A DNA stretch of 64,000 nucleotides, from assembly GCF_024138395.1 (NCBI RefSeq), contig NZ_JAMYDU010000011.1:79964-143963 (forward strand), read 5' to 3'. Made by a program: the position numbers and the translations under genes. Positions 8,273 to 18,232 of the stretch are shown in pieces. This DNA comes from Pseudomonas mandelii (GTDB lineage Bacteria; Pseudomonadota; Gammaproteobacteria; Pseudomonadales; Pseudomonadaceae). Under the pieces are notes generated by a model that searched no databases, was not told the DNA's origin, and saw nothing but the letters and a program-made list of their open reading frames with translations. How positions within the stretch are numbered: position 1 is the stretch's first letter; each line of letters begins with the position of its first letter.

Positions 8273-11200
8273 TCAGGCTGACGCGGCGAGGCACACGCCG
8301 CGGAAGGACTCGCTCTGTTGTAAAGCCGCGCTGCGACGGTCGCCAAGATCGACCAGCGCATCAAGCACCTGCAGCAGTTTGCGGGCCAGAGGAGCCGGTA
8401 GCGGATGCAATCGGTCAGCGTGCGCCTGCACCAGAGCCGCAATAGCGGATGGTACCGAGGAGCCTTTCCAGCTTGCAGGCAGGCGTCCATCGACGATTTG
8501 GGCCAGCACCTGATCGGCGAACGTTTCGACAGGGTAGGCAGCGCCGGAACGCTCGCACAGTGAGATAAACTGGCGTGCGACATAAGGGTTCCAACCAGCG
8601 ACGCGCACCATGCGATCTACAAGCGGCATCACTTGGCCGAGATCGTCCCAGCGGTTGTTGGCAAAGCGCGCGGCGCCAGGGGCGTGTTCGACATCCACGA
8701 AGAGCAGTGACTTCACTAGCCCTGGTAGATCGAAGCCGCCAATGCGTCCGTCGTTGTATTTTGAGCGGCGCAGGTCGCGGTTCTCCAGAGTCCGTTCAAG
8801 CACGGTGTGCAGCAGTTGTAAGGTGTCATTCCGAAGCTCAGGCGCATCGAGGACATCGCGGCAGACTACCGAACAAGTAAATGGCGCGAGCAGCCGCATT
8901 GCAATCTCGTCGGACTGCGCGAGGATTGGCATCAGCAACCGATCTTGGATCTCGTCAGCAGGAAAATAAGGCGCAACGCTTGCCATCATCAGGCTCAGCT
9001 GATTCTGCCACTCGTACAAGTTACTATTGCTGCGCTCGCGCGACCGTCGCTGCGGAGTTCGCCACACTGGGTCAATAGTGTCGAGTGTCCAACCAACAAA
9101 CGCCTCGATGGCATCGACATACTGCGCGCGAGCCGTGCTTGCCATAACCGCCGCTACAGGTACTTTCTGCAAGACGTTCGCGGCATACTGGCTGTCCCAC
9201 AGATCATCGGTGCTCTGCCAACCGTCTTCCTCATCTTCATCAATAACTTGCTGACTTGCAGCATCCTGAGGGACCTGTACCCACGAAGGCCGTGGGCACA
9301 CCCAAGAGGGCAACAGGCCTGGCTCGCGGTACTCTTCGAGAGCTACTTCCAAAATCGCGGCACGTCTGTCTGACTTTATCTGCCGCCGAGCCTCAACATC
9401 GAGCTTGTACATGTCTCGATTACTAGCGAGCTGTGCCAACCGCAGCCCAAGATTGAAGCCACACCAGGCGAACCGCGCATCGCGTTCCCAGCAGCCAGCG
9501 ACGCCGGCTAGGGCAACGAGCGAGACCGCATCAAGCGGGTGCGCGATCAAACGATAGAGTGCTTCGCGGTCGGAAACTAGTTCACGGCCAGACTTGATAC
9601 GCGCCGCCAACGCATGCGCCACGAAGATCTTTGGGTGCCAAGGGATCGCTGATCCGGCAAACGTGTCGTCAAACATCTCGTCTTCCGTAACGAGAAAGCG
9701 TTCGATAATGGCATCGGCCCAAGCCTCATGCATGATCGCGTCGGCAAAGCAAATCACCACTGCCGCTGTTCCTGCAACCGTGCCTTCCAAGTGCCCATTG
9801 CCTGGCATCAGTGACGTTGACCGGCTCTCAGTGCTCGCTTCATCAATTTCCCTCGCGCGCTCGACGGCCTCGTCGACAGAGAAGCCCGCAGCCCAGTGGC
9901 GCGAGGTGAAACATTGGTCGACCCATAGCCACAACTCCGTCTCCCGTGCCACCTGCGCATGGCGCTGGATGGTCGCTAGCACCTCGGGAGCTTCGTGCCG
10001 AGGACTGCTCACCGAGATTTGGACCGCATCGCTGCGACCGGGGATCGGTTTGGTGGTGTAGTTTTCGACATGCCCCAGCTCGGACCAAAGTTCAGCCGTG
10101 CCACGCAATTCCGCCACATACTCGAGGTCCCCCGCCTCTTCTTGGTAGGTGAATTCAAGCCTGTTCGGAAAATCGTCAAGAGCCAGACGGCAGGAGTTCC
10201 GGAGGGTCGCGTCGTCGCTGAGGACGAAAAGAGGTACAAGGTCGCGTAATTCCAGAAAGCGCGACTTCATCTTGAGGTTGTCGGCAACTGCTTGTCGGTG
10301 ATGCTCATCAGCGCTCCCCTTTTCGAACCCAATCAACCCGGCACTTTGAAGTTGGTACTCCTCGAGCTTTCGGCTCATATCGACCCGCCATAGTCGAAGG
10401 CTACTCAGCAGCGCCAAAGTCGTTGGCGATACTTGTTTCTCTCGCAAGACAAGGTGTACCGCAATACCCAGGATTCCAATACTAATGTGCCCTTCGAGCA
10501 GCTGTTGCAGCACGTCGTCCAATGGGCGACTGGCATCGAGTTGCCCAATGGCCCAACGTTCTAGCGCCATTAGCGCGCATTCCACGACCTGCGGCCCACC
10601 ATGGCCGCGGAACCAGATGTAATGCCGGTTGCTTCCCCAATACTCTTGCGGCCCCCATGGAAACTCGATCACGAGCGGCAGAGGTGTCGAGCTGCCATGA
10701 CAGTGTCGATGCAACTGACGCCATGCAGTGGTCGCATGGTTAGTGACGTCGCGAATGAGTGCGAGTGCTATAGCCGGATTACGAGTTAACAATGAATGGA
10801 ACGGCTCGCGCAGCGGCGAGGCGGGAAAGTAGCCATGATGGTCGCCACCGATCGATAACCGCTCCCAATCGTGATGGGAGAACGAATGGTGCATGATTGA
10901 CGAGCTTGAGAGCGCCAGCTTATCGAACCGAGATCGGTTCTCCGCAGAGATGGCCTCGACTTCCTGGCGACGGCGATAATGCTCATCAGCTTCGCGGCGC
11001 CATCGTATCGACGTGTCGTCAGGCAGTTCCTCTGAGAACCAGTGCCGTGCTACCCGCGCCAACTGCTCCGGATGGGTCTCTGCCAGCACTGGCGCATAGG
11101 TCATGAGTTCGCGGAACGCGCTATCTGACCAACGCTCAATTGTCTCGACCTTGCAAAGATAAGCCTCCACGACAGTCGGGTAGGCTCGTGCGGCCCTTAA

Positions 11201-13651
11201 AACCAACGCTCGCAATTCCGCCACCAAATGCGTAGGGGCTCTCGGGCGAGGCGAGGCATCGTTCGCCGGCCAACTGAAACGGCGGTCCGCCTGCTCGTCC
11301 TCGATCGCGTGCAACCAGGTTGAACACTGCGCCACAATTCGCTGCGATACTGCGTTGGGGTAATCCGCGACAGCGACCTGCCAGGTTCCGAACAGTGTGA
11401 TGAGGTCCCCGAGGAGTGTGTCTGGTATCGACTCAGTGTGTTCGATTGCCCATGTGATTAAGCGGCCCCATGCTGCGAAGTCCGACGGCCAGCCCAACAA
11501 GTCCGCAAGACGGATGCGTGCGGCAGCTTCTAGGTTGCCACCGAATCCTCCAGACAGCACCATTGGATTGGGCGTTGTCTTCTCGGCCTGCATCCATACC
11601 AGGAGCTTTCCGAACAGTCGGTGGCCGTTTGCCGCTAATGTGGTAGCGAATATTTCGACATGCTCGAGGAAGTTTGGATTGAATACGGGCGCCACGAGCC
11701 AAGCGCGTAACCACTGCGGCCTCACCTGAGCACGCTCTAGCGCTTGGAGCTCGCGCGACCACTCGTTAGGGACGAGATAAGTCGCCTGAGCGAGCAACTC
11801 CACCACCCGCGCCAAGGCAGGCGGTTCACCGGCTGCGGTCAATGTTGCGATCCACTCGTCCCCTTGATCCAGCAGCAGGTGAAAGAAGGACCACTCGAAG
11901 AAGATGTCGTGGCTGAACTGCACTGTATGGCCCGTACGTACTTGATGCACTAGACCATCCTCCTCCAAGGCGGAGAGCACACTCTGGGTCGCGGTCGAAA
12001 GGTCGCGGATGCGAACATTTCGGCCCAGGTTGGGCGCACTACACTGCGCCAACTCAACCAATGCCCGCTGTCGCGCCAAGGCCTGAGGCGCGTGGGCGTC
12101 ATAGCCGCCTCTCGTCCACCAGGCCTCTACAAGGTCCACCTCCGACTGAGGTTCGAACCCGGAGGGGTAAGCCAACCGCGAAAAACCCCGTGCTAGTACG
12201 GCAGCAAAGAATGGACGGCGCGCCAGCGTGAGTACGCGCTCATTTCCGCCAGTCAGGAGCGGCCGCAGCGCTGGCAGCGAGTCTGCGAGCAAGCTGGTCT
12301 CTTCGTCCGACAAGTTCTGCACATCGACATAGCCGACGCCACTGTTGTTTAGCAGCGCTGGAGGTACCCAATTGCGCAGGGGCTCAATGCCGGTGTCGCG
12401 CGCAGTAGCGACTACGCGCCAATCGGAAAGCGTCGGATTCGTTAGAAGCTGACCAAGCAAGTCAGTCAAAATCGCGCGTTGCTCCGGCGCAATGCGGTCT
12501 AGGCCATCAATGAGCAAAGTGGCATGCCCAGTAGCGGCAACTTCTACAAGCAGCGACTCGATTGATGTGGTCGCCAAACCAATCGACCGGGCATGCTCCG
12601 ACCAACTGCGGCCCGAGAGCCGGTTGGCGGCGAGGAACAAGGTAGTACCATCGACATCCAGCTCTTGCAACAGGTCGCGCAATAGCACCGTCTTTCCGGT
12701 GCCTGGCAGGCCCTTGATCAGGGTCAAGCGGTGAGCAGTTATCTGATCACCGAGCTTGTCGCGCAGCACTCTGCGCTTGAGGTGAGTTCCCCCGATATCG
12801 TCTGCCTGCTGGGCAAGCCAGTTGCGCGTGTTGTCACGAAGGATTTGCATGTCACCGATAAACGCGGGGGCCCCGATGAAACGCCAGCCCGCCAGAAAGC
12901 GTATCAGCGATGCACGGGTATGTACGGCGCAGCTACCAGCGCCATCGCGAGCGGATTGGCGCAGCAACCCCCACAAGTCATAGGCACGTGCAACTTGCGT
13001 CGGCACCAGCGCGCGTTGCAGGCTAACAATAGCCTCCGCTTCATGCGTCGATCCGGAGTGAAGGAAGTCAAATCGGATCAGCACCAAGTGCAAAAGCAGG
13101 CGATACAATTGATCGTCGGTCAGTGATACGCCTGTAACCTGTGCAATCATTCGAACAGCTTCGACCACAGAGCGGTGGGCGGCTGAGGAGTTCCCACCCT
13201 CGGCAAATCGATGCATGAAGACTGCCGTTGTATCGGAGGCCCGCGCCCATTCGCATACAGTGGTGAAAGCCCGGGACGGCTCTTCCGCTACCACTCCCGT
13301 AATCACTCCGACACGGTCCACGCTCTCGCGAAAGTTGGGGTTCTGCAAAGTTTGCCAACTGCGCTGGATCACTTCGCGAAAGTCAGTGTTGGTCTCCGCC
13401 CCCGAGATTGTGAGCGAACGCTTAACTTGTAGCGATAACCGCATGACCGATCCGTCGGCCAAAGAAACCGCATCCACGATCACGTCGTCTAGTGGTTCGC
13501 CAAAGTCGGCCTGCTGCTGGGCCACCCGCTGCACGATCCTCGCATCAAGGCCCGCCGCCGTCGTGCCGCCGATCATGGCTGCGAGGTAATGAGCTGCGAC
13601 CGCATCTTCATAGGTAAATCCGGCACCGCCGGTGAGTTCAGGCGAAGTCAT
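8273..13651 (-). CDS. Giant STAND-type NTPase with nuclease-like N-terminus (Avs-like defence candidate)
   Basis: This 1792-aa protein opens with GGAGFTYEDAVAAHYLA and then GEPLDDVIVDAV (55-60) and SLQVKRS (75-77). The spacing of acidic residues and Q-x-K fits a Cap4/DUF4297-like PD-(D/E)XK nuclease fold. An NTPase core follows: Walker A GLPGTGKT at 314-321 and Walker B LLIDGLDR at 379-386, the D-G-x-D form usual in STAND/NACHT-like ATPases. The remaining 1300 residues are helical-looking, without a motif I recognise, and could be the sensor. In Avs-type proteins such an architecture senses a phage protein and then activates the nuclease. It is transcribed alone, divergent from the Orc1-type ATPase. 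Membership in a known Avs class is not established; it may be a separate lineage. Confidence 0.7.
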   Translation of the reverse strand: MTSPELTGGAGFTYEDAVAAHYLAAMIGGTTAAGLDARIVQRVAQQQADFGEPLDDVIVDAVSLADGSVMRLSLQVKRSLTISGAETNTDFREVIQRSWQTLQNPNFRESVDRVGVITGVVAEEPSRAFTTVCEWARASDTTAVFMHRFAEGGNSSAAHRSVVEAVRMIAQVTGVSLTDDQLYRLLLHLVLIRFDFLHSGSTHEAEAIVSLQRALVPTQVARAYDLWGLLRQSARDGAGSCAVHTRASLIRFLAGWRFIGAPAFIGDMQILRDNTRNWLAQQADDIGGTHLKRRVLRDKLGDQITAHRLTLIKGLPGTGKTVLLRDLLQELDVDGTTLFLAANRLSGRSWSEHARSIGLATTSIESLLVEVAATGHATLLIDGLDRIAPEQRAILTDLLGQLLTNPTLSDWRVVATARDTGIEPLRNWVPPALLNNSGVGYVDVQNLSDEETSLLADSLPALRPLLTGGNERVLTLARRPFFAAVLARGFSRLAYPSGFEPQSEVDLVEAWWTRGGYDAHAPQALARQRALVELAQCSAPNLGRNVRIRDLSTATQSVLSALEEDGLVHQVRTGHTVQFSHDIFFEWSFFHLLLDQGDEWIATLTAAGEPPALARVVELLAQATYLVPNEWSRELQALERAQVRPQWLRAWLVAPVFNPNFLEHVEIFATTLAANGHRLFGKLLVWMQAEKTTPNPMVLSGGFGGNLEAAARIRLADLLGWPSDFAAWGRLITWAIEHTESIPDTLLGDLITLFGTWQVAVADYPNAVSQRIVAQCSTWLHAIEDEQADRRFSWPANDASPRPRAPTHLVAELRALVLRAARAYPTVVEAYLCKVETIERWSDSAFRELMTYAPVLAETHPEQLARVARHWFSEELPDDTSIRWRREADEHYRRRQEVEAISAENRSRFDKLALSSSSIMHHSFSHHDWERLSIGGDHHGYFPASPLREPFHSLLTRNPAIALALIRDVTNHATTAWRQLHRHCHGSSTPLPLVIEFPWGPQEYWGSNRHYIWFRGHGGPQVVECALMALERWAIGQLDASRPLDDVLQQLLEGHISIGILGIAVHLVLREKQVSPTTLALLSSLRLWRVDMSRKLEEYQLQSAGLIGFEKGSADEHHRQAVADNLKMKSRFLELRDLVPLFVLSDDATLRNSCRLALDDFPNRLEFTYQEEAGDLEYVAELRGTAELWSELGHVENYTTKPIPGRSDAVQISVSSPRHEAPEVLATIQRHAQVARETELWLWVDQCFTSRHWAAGFSVDEAVERAREIDEASTESRSTSLMPGNGHLEGTVAGTAAVVICFADAIMHEAWADAIIERFLVTEDEMFDDTFAGSAIPWHPKIFVAHALAARIKSGRELVSDREALYRLIAHPLDAVSLVALAGVAGCWERDARFAWCGFNLGLRLAQLASNRDMYKLDVEARRQIKSDRRAAILEVALEEYREPGLLPSWVCPRPSWVQVPQDAASQQVIDEDEEDGWQSTDDLWDSQYAANVLQKVPVAAVMASTARAQYVDAIEAFVGWTLDTIDPVWRTPQRRSRERSNSNLYEWQNQLSLMMASVAPYFPADEIQDRLLMPILAQSDEIAMRLLAPFTCSVVCRDVLDAPELRNDTLQLLHTVLERTLENRDLRRSKYNDGRIGGFDLPGLVKSLLFVDVEHAPGAARFANNRWDDLGQVMPLVDRMVRVAGWNPYVARQFISLCERSGAAYPVETFADQVLAQIVDGRLPASWKGSSVPSAIAALVQAHADRLHPLPAPLARKLLQVLDALVDLGDRRSAALQQSESFRGVCLAASA

Positions 13652-14314
13652 GCTTTGTCCGTGTGTCTCGTCTGATTATAAAAATGATGCTTTCGGCTCA
13701 CACCAGCTAAGCGACGATTCTTGTGAAGGAGGCTATATCCTACATAGCAGCCAGAGGCCGCCTTCAAAAAAGCCGAATGTATCACGGGACACTCTTAAGA
13801 AAAGTAGATATGGGCTGCAACCCTTCGGCCATGAGTAGCGCCTGTCCTAGAGCTTGGTCGTGCTGATATTGGCCTCGTGCTCCAAGGTATTGGTCGTGCC
13901 AATGGTGTACACGCAGTGGACGCCGAACTCGGCCACCTGAACACCCGACGCCTTGACGCACTCGCATACAAGGTCATAGCACCTTTCACCGCAGCAATGC
14001 CTTTCGACCACCCGGTTACGACAGGTAAAAACGACTCTTCGGGACAAGCAGAAATCGGCCAGGAGCAGTCACCTGGCTCGCATTGTTGCTTACCCAACCT
14101 CGATTTTGGAAAGCGCGAGTTGAGTACCCAATCTCTTTTTTGAGCGGATCACTGCGATTGACGAAAATGTCTAGACGTGTCGCTTCCTCTAAATGGTGAT
14201 AACAGTGCAAGACCGACTTTGACGCCGATTCATCATGCCAGAGTGATATTATGCGACAAAACCTGCACACGAGGCGCAGTGCCGCCTGCGCTTATCACAG
14301 CGAGAAGAATTGCG
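13652..14314. other. Intergenic region between divergent defence genes
   Basis: This 663-bp stretch has no convincing gene. Several overlapping short frames span 13850-14050, including a cysteine-rich 66-residue one on the minus strand, and none could be assigned. A short AGAAATCGGCCAGGAGCAGT element near 14049 resembles the GGCCGATTtctgcc motif found at both cassette right ends, so part of this region may be old mobile-element debris. The promoters of the two divergent genes must lie here; I could not fix them. Confidence 0.4.
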
Positions 14315-15682
14315 ATGATTGAAGGTTACTCAGAGGAAGAGTTTGGCACCACCGTCCACGCACACGTACGTCCAGCAGAGCCAATCAGCTCCATTGAGCT
14401 GCTCAAGGGTCGGCAAAAGGAGCTTGAAGAAATCCGTCGTGCTCTTTTCGCCAAAGGCCGTCACATGTTCATCTACGGTGATCGCGGAATTGGTAAATCG
14501 TCCCTCGCACAGACTGCTGCTTTGCAATACCAGTCCTCTGACTCCGATATTATTCAGATCGGATGTACGCGAACGAGCACTTTCTACGAGATTATGCAAA
14601 GCATCGCTGCGAGCTTGGTCGAAAACTTGGACAGCAGAGAGATTCAGGCCAAAACCGGGATTAACCTCAAGTTTTTCAGCTTTGAGCTGCTGGTCAAATC
14701 CTCGTTCAAACCTGAAGTGCCACCAGTAGGCAACATGGAACAGGCTCTGAACGTCATATCCGACATCAGGGAGATACATTCGGAAAAACCAATCATCGTC
14801 ATCGACGAATTTGACGCGATTCAAGAAGCTGAGGAAAGGTACAAATTCGCCGAATTCTTGAAAAAAATGGGCGACTCAGGCATCTACGTTCCCATCATTT
14901 TCAGCGGTATCGCAGCGTCCCTAGACGACGTCCTCGGAGGACATCAATCCAGCATTCGCCAACTATTCCCCATACAGCTGTCACCTATTTCCTGGGACTC
15001 GCGTTGGGACATCCTGGTGGAAGCACTCGAAGCCTTCAATATCGAGTTCGACGATGAGATCAAATACCGGGTCGCCGGCATCAGCGATGGCTTTCCCTAC
15101 TACGTTCACCTGATCACTGAGCATTTACTATGGGCGATCTACGATGACCCTGACACGTTGCAGATCGCCAATTTCAATCATTACAACGAGGCTCTAAAAA
15201 AAGCAGTAGAAACGGTTCAGGAGCATATCCGCAAGCCATACGACTTAGCGACGACTCGTCATAGCCAAGACTTCCACCATGCGTTATGGGCGTCTGCTGA
15301 CACGTCAATTCTGCACCGCAATATCGATAGTATCTACGCGTCCTACGGGCGAATCATCCGCGACCTAAACCACGCGAATCCACAGGAAAAGCTGACCCCG
15401 ATCGATCGCAAAAAATTCAGCCAACGGCTCAATACGCTGACCAAGCCCAGCCACGGCTCAGTACTTAAGAAGATGAGCGACAATCGAACAGGCTGGTATC
15501 AATTCAGTGAAAACATGCTCCGGGGCTATGTGCGGCTGCTAGCAGAGACAAACGGTGTTCAACTCTGGATGGATGAGGCGAAGGTACCTAAACAACTGAT
15601 TAATCCGCGTCCCAGCCCCATGGGCAGCAGCCGTAGATTTCAATCAAGCGTCCCTACTGGTATTGGCCTCAAGGATGATTAG
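14315..15682 (+). CDS. Orc1/Cdc6-type AAA+ ATPase
   Basis: This 455-aa ATPase has Walker A GDRGIGKSS near residue 50-58 and Walker B PIIVIDEFDAI near residue 160, followed by IIFSGIAASLDDVL as sensor region and a winged-helix-like C-terminus. This is the layout of Orc1-like AAA ATPases (AAA_16 type) often found in islands. The ATG at 14315 is preceded by GAGAAG eight bases upstream; the earlier in-frame start at 14177 has no support. It could act with the divergent NTPase or with McrBC 250 bp downstream, but no overlap or shared motif links them. I cannot name the function. Confidence 0.65.
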   Translation: MIEGYSEEEFGTTVHAHVRPAEPISSIELLKGRQKELEEIRRALFAKGRHMFIYGDRGIGKSSLAQTAALQYQSSDSDIIQIGCTRTSTFYEIMQSIAASLVENLDSREIQAKTGINLKFFSFELLVKSSFKPEVPPVGNMEQALNVISDIREIHSEKPIIVIDEFDAIQEAEERYKFAEFLKKMGDSGIYVPIIFSGIAASLDDVLGGHQSSIRQLFPIQLSPISWDSRWDILVEALEAFNIEFDDEIKYRVAGISDGFPYYVHLITEHLLWAIYDDPDTLQIANFNHYNEALKKAVETVQEHIRKPYDLATTRHSQDFHHALWASADTSILHRNIDSIYASYGRIIRDLNHANPQEKLTPIDRKKFSQRLNTLTKPSHGSVLKKMSDNRTGWYQFSENMLRGYVRLLAETNGVQLWMDEAKVPKQLINPRPSPMGSSRRFQSSVPTGIGLKDD

Positions 15683-15931
15683 AGGCCATAGAAAGCCCCT
15701 CTCCAGAAGCATCATCTCTACCGAGAGACGAATGTGCCGCGTCGATCACAATGGCCAGTATTACTAGCTAGCCAATCTGTTGCATCGACCGGTTGGATCC
15801 AAAGCCAATAGCAGCCGCTCGTTTTGGGGTGCTAAAAGAACGCTAACCCGACTCCGCGACACCATCTTACCCCACCGTATCTTCGGTCAGTTAAGTCTGC
15901 CGGAAGCTGAAACAATGCTGGAGAAAGCCCC

Positions 15932-18232
15932 GTGAGCGATATGCAAGGAAAACTATTTAAAGAATGGTTGGTCAGTGAGGGGAAGACGCTTAATACCGCC
16001 AGTAATTATCTGTCTGGCGTTAATACGGTCACCAAGCATTTGGGCAGCAATGTTCTGCTGACCAACGACCTCGAAGAACTGGAAGAGCTGAACCGTCAAT
16101 ACGGTCCGGGTGGTGAGCACGCCAGAATTGGCTCCAGCAACAGTAACAACGTGCAAAGTGGATTGCGGCAGTGGCTGGAATACCAGCGATGCCTCCAACA
16201 AAGCGCAATTGACGGCTATGCCGATAAACGGGTGCTCCAGTTATTGGGTAAGGGTACACCTGAAGAGCAGGTATGGTTTTGGGCGTTAGTTAAGTGTTTC
16301 CGCGAGCGATACCCACATGCCGACCACTGGACGGTGAACATCAACCCTGCGGATATCCGTATTGGTGTTCGTGCGCAGGACAGCCTGAAAGGTAAACCTG
16401 TGTTCACGCTGTACTGGTACGGCGGGAAAATTTGTTGCTCGTTGCGTGGGATAGCGGACCATCGCGCACTGATGGAAGCCAAAGAGCAGGACTGGGAAAT
16501 TGACTCGACTCACTACCCCACGTTAGCGGATATGGTCACATGGTTTGACTTGGTAGACCACGCACTGAAGGATAAGCAACTGACCTTGAACGGAACAGGA
16601 TTAGTACCCCGCAACTATAGCCAAGCCGAACAGGAAGAGCCTGACGTAATGACAACTTATCCCGCGACAGAGCCCGCCCTTAATCAAATTCTTTTTGGTC
16701 CACCCGGCACCGGAAAAACCTACGCTACCATCAACCAGGCGCTGGCGATTCTAGCCCCGGAATTTTTAGCGCAAAACAGCGGCAGTGACTCCGATACGCG
16801 CGAACGCTTGAAGAAGGAATTCGATCGATTCGTGACTGCCGATCGTGTGCGCTTCGTAACCTTTCACCAGAGCTTCAGTTATGAAGATTTCGTAGAGGGG
16901 ATTCGAGCGGACTCTGACGCGGAAACTGGACAGTTGAGATACCCGATTGACGCCGGCGTATTCAAACGCATTTGTGATGACGCCCGGACGCGACCGGCTA
17001 CTGACCTAGGGGTGCGGGCCAACCCGGCGATATGGAAAATTTCCATTGACGGTACTGGGAACTCACCCAGCAAGAGCTATTGCCTGGCTAATGGAGAAGC
17101 ACGCATTGGTTGGGGTAAGACCGGCGATCTGCGTGAGGACTGCGAGCAAAACCCGTATTACCAAAGCTTGGGCGCAGGGGATAAAGGCACGCTCAATTAC
17201 TTTGCCGAGCAGATGGCGGTAGGGGACATTTTGTTGTGCATCCATTCGGCTGAGCAAATCGGTTCGATTGGCGTGGTGACGAGTGAGTATCGCTATGAAA
17301 AGCAGGTACCCGCCGGGGTGATCGCTAATTATCAGCATGTGCGTTCGGTGCGCTGGCTGTATCGCGATATTAATTTGCCCATCCTACCGCTCAACGATAG
17401 CCGGCAGTTCACGCTGAAAACTGTCTATGCCATGAACCGTTTCACCTGGGCAGATTTGCTTTCCTATCTGCAGCAGCAGGGTGTGCAGCCGGCTGAACCG
17501 GCAGTGGTTACCGCCAGTACGGACGTGCCTTATGTGCTTATCATTGATGAGATCAACCGGGGTAACGTCTCGCGCATTTTCGGTGAGCTGATCACCCTGA
17601 TCGAGCCTTCTAAACGCGAGGGAGCAGAAGAGGCGCTTAGCCTGAAACTGCCCTATTCGAAAAAGCCTTTCAGCGTGCCGAAGAATGTCTACCTGATCGG
17701 CACGATGAACACCGCCGACCGATCACTGGCTGGCCTGGACATCGCTCTGCGACGTCGATTTACATTCAAGGAGATGTTGCCCCAGCCGCAGCTTCTGGAC
17801 GGTGTGTCTGTGGCAGGCGTGGATATTGGCCAACTGTTACGGGTGATGAACCAGCGCATCGAGGTGCTGTTGGATCGCGAGCATTGTCTGGGACACGCCT
17901 ACTTTATGCCGTTACTGAAAACCTCCAGCCTGGCGCAGTTGGAGCTCATCTTCCGCAATCAGGTGCTCCCGTTACTGCAGGAGTATTTCTTTGAAGATTG
18001 GCAGCGCATCCAGTGGGTATTCAATGATCATCGTAAGCCTTTAGCCGACTGCTTTGTGCTTCGCCAGAGCCTGGATCTCAACTCGTTGTTCGGCGGAAGA
18101 GTACCCGCACAGGATCAGGTCTGGCGTATTAACGAGTTGGCGTTTAACCGTGTCTCTGCTTATGCCGGCGTGATTGCATGTAAAACCGACGCCGAGGCTT
18201 CTGTCGAGTCGCACGAGGGGTTGGAGGTTTGA
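15932..18232 (+). CDS. mcrB: McrB-type restriction GTPase with EVE-like insert
   Basis: This 766-aa motor subunit belongs to a modification-dependent McrBC system. Residues 1-90 resemble the SAM-like core-binding domain of phage integrases (FKEWLVSEGKTLNTASNYLSG). Walker A GPPGTGKT is at 256-263, the McrB signature FVTFHQSFSYEDFVEGIR at 308-325, Walker B VLIIDEIN at 535-542, and NTADRSLAGLDIALRRRF near 610. Between the McrB signature and Walker B is an insert (about 366-500, IWKISIDGTG through GDILLCIH) that reads like an EVE/YTH-type modified-base pocket. The GTG at 15932 has GGAG eight bases upstream; an ATG nine bases later is possible. The stop is coupled to mcrC. Confidence 0.85.
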   Translation: MSDMQGKLFKEWLVSEGKTLNTASNYLSGVNTVTKHLGSNVLLTNDLEELEELNRQYGPGGEHARIGSSNSNNVQSGLRQWLEYQRCLQQSAIDGYADKRVLQLLGKGTPEEQVWFWALVKCFRERYPHADHWTVNINPADIRIGVRAQDSLKGKPVFTLYWYGGKICCSLRGIADHRALMEAKEQDWEIDSTHYPTLADMVTWFDLVDHALKDKQLTLNGTGLVPRNYSQAEQEEPDVMTTYPATEPALNQILFGPPGTGKTYATINQALAILAPEFLAQNSGSDSDTRERLKKEFDRFVTADRVRFVTFHQSFSYEDFVEGIRADSDAETGQLRYPIDAGVFKRICDDARTRPATDLGVRANPAIWKISIDGTGNSPSKSYCLANGEARIGWGKTGDLREDCEQNPYYQSLGAGDKGTLNYFAEQMAVGDILLCIHSAEQIGSIGVVTSEYRYEKQVPAGVIANYQHVRSVRWLYRDINLPILPLNDSRQFTLKTVYAMNRFTWADLLSYLQQQGVQPAEPAVVTASTDVPYVLIIDEINRGNVSRIFGELITLIEPSKREGAEEALSLKLPYSKKPFSVPKNVYLIGTMNTADRSLAGLDIALRRRFTFKEMLPQPQLLDGVSVAGVDIGQLLRVMNQRIEVLLDREHCLGHAYFMPLLKTSSLAQLELIFRNQVLPLLQEYFFEDWQRIQWVFNDHRKPLADCFVLRQSLDLNSLFGGRVPAQDQVWRINELAFNRVSAYAGVIACKTDAEASVESHEGLEV

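Noticed and set aside
13847..14047. Cysteine-rich 66-codon frame on the minus strand
   Set aside because: Frames on both strands are equally open here, there is no ribosome site, and I could not match it to a family. Left as part of an unexplained intergenic region.
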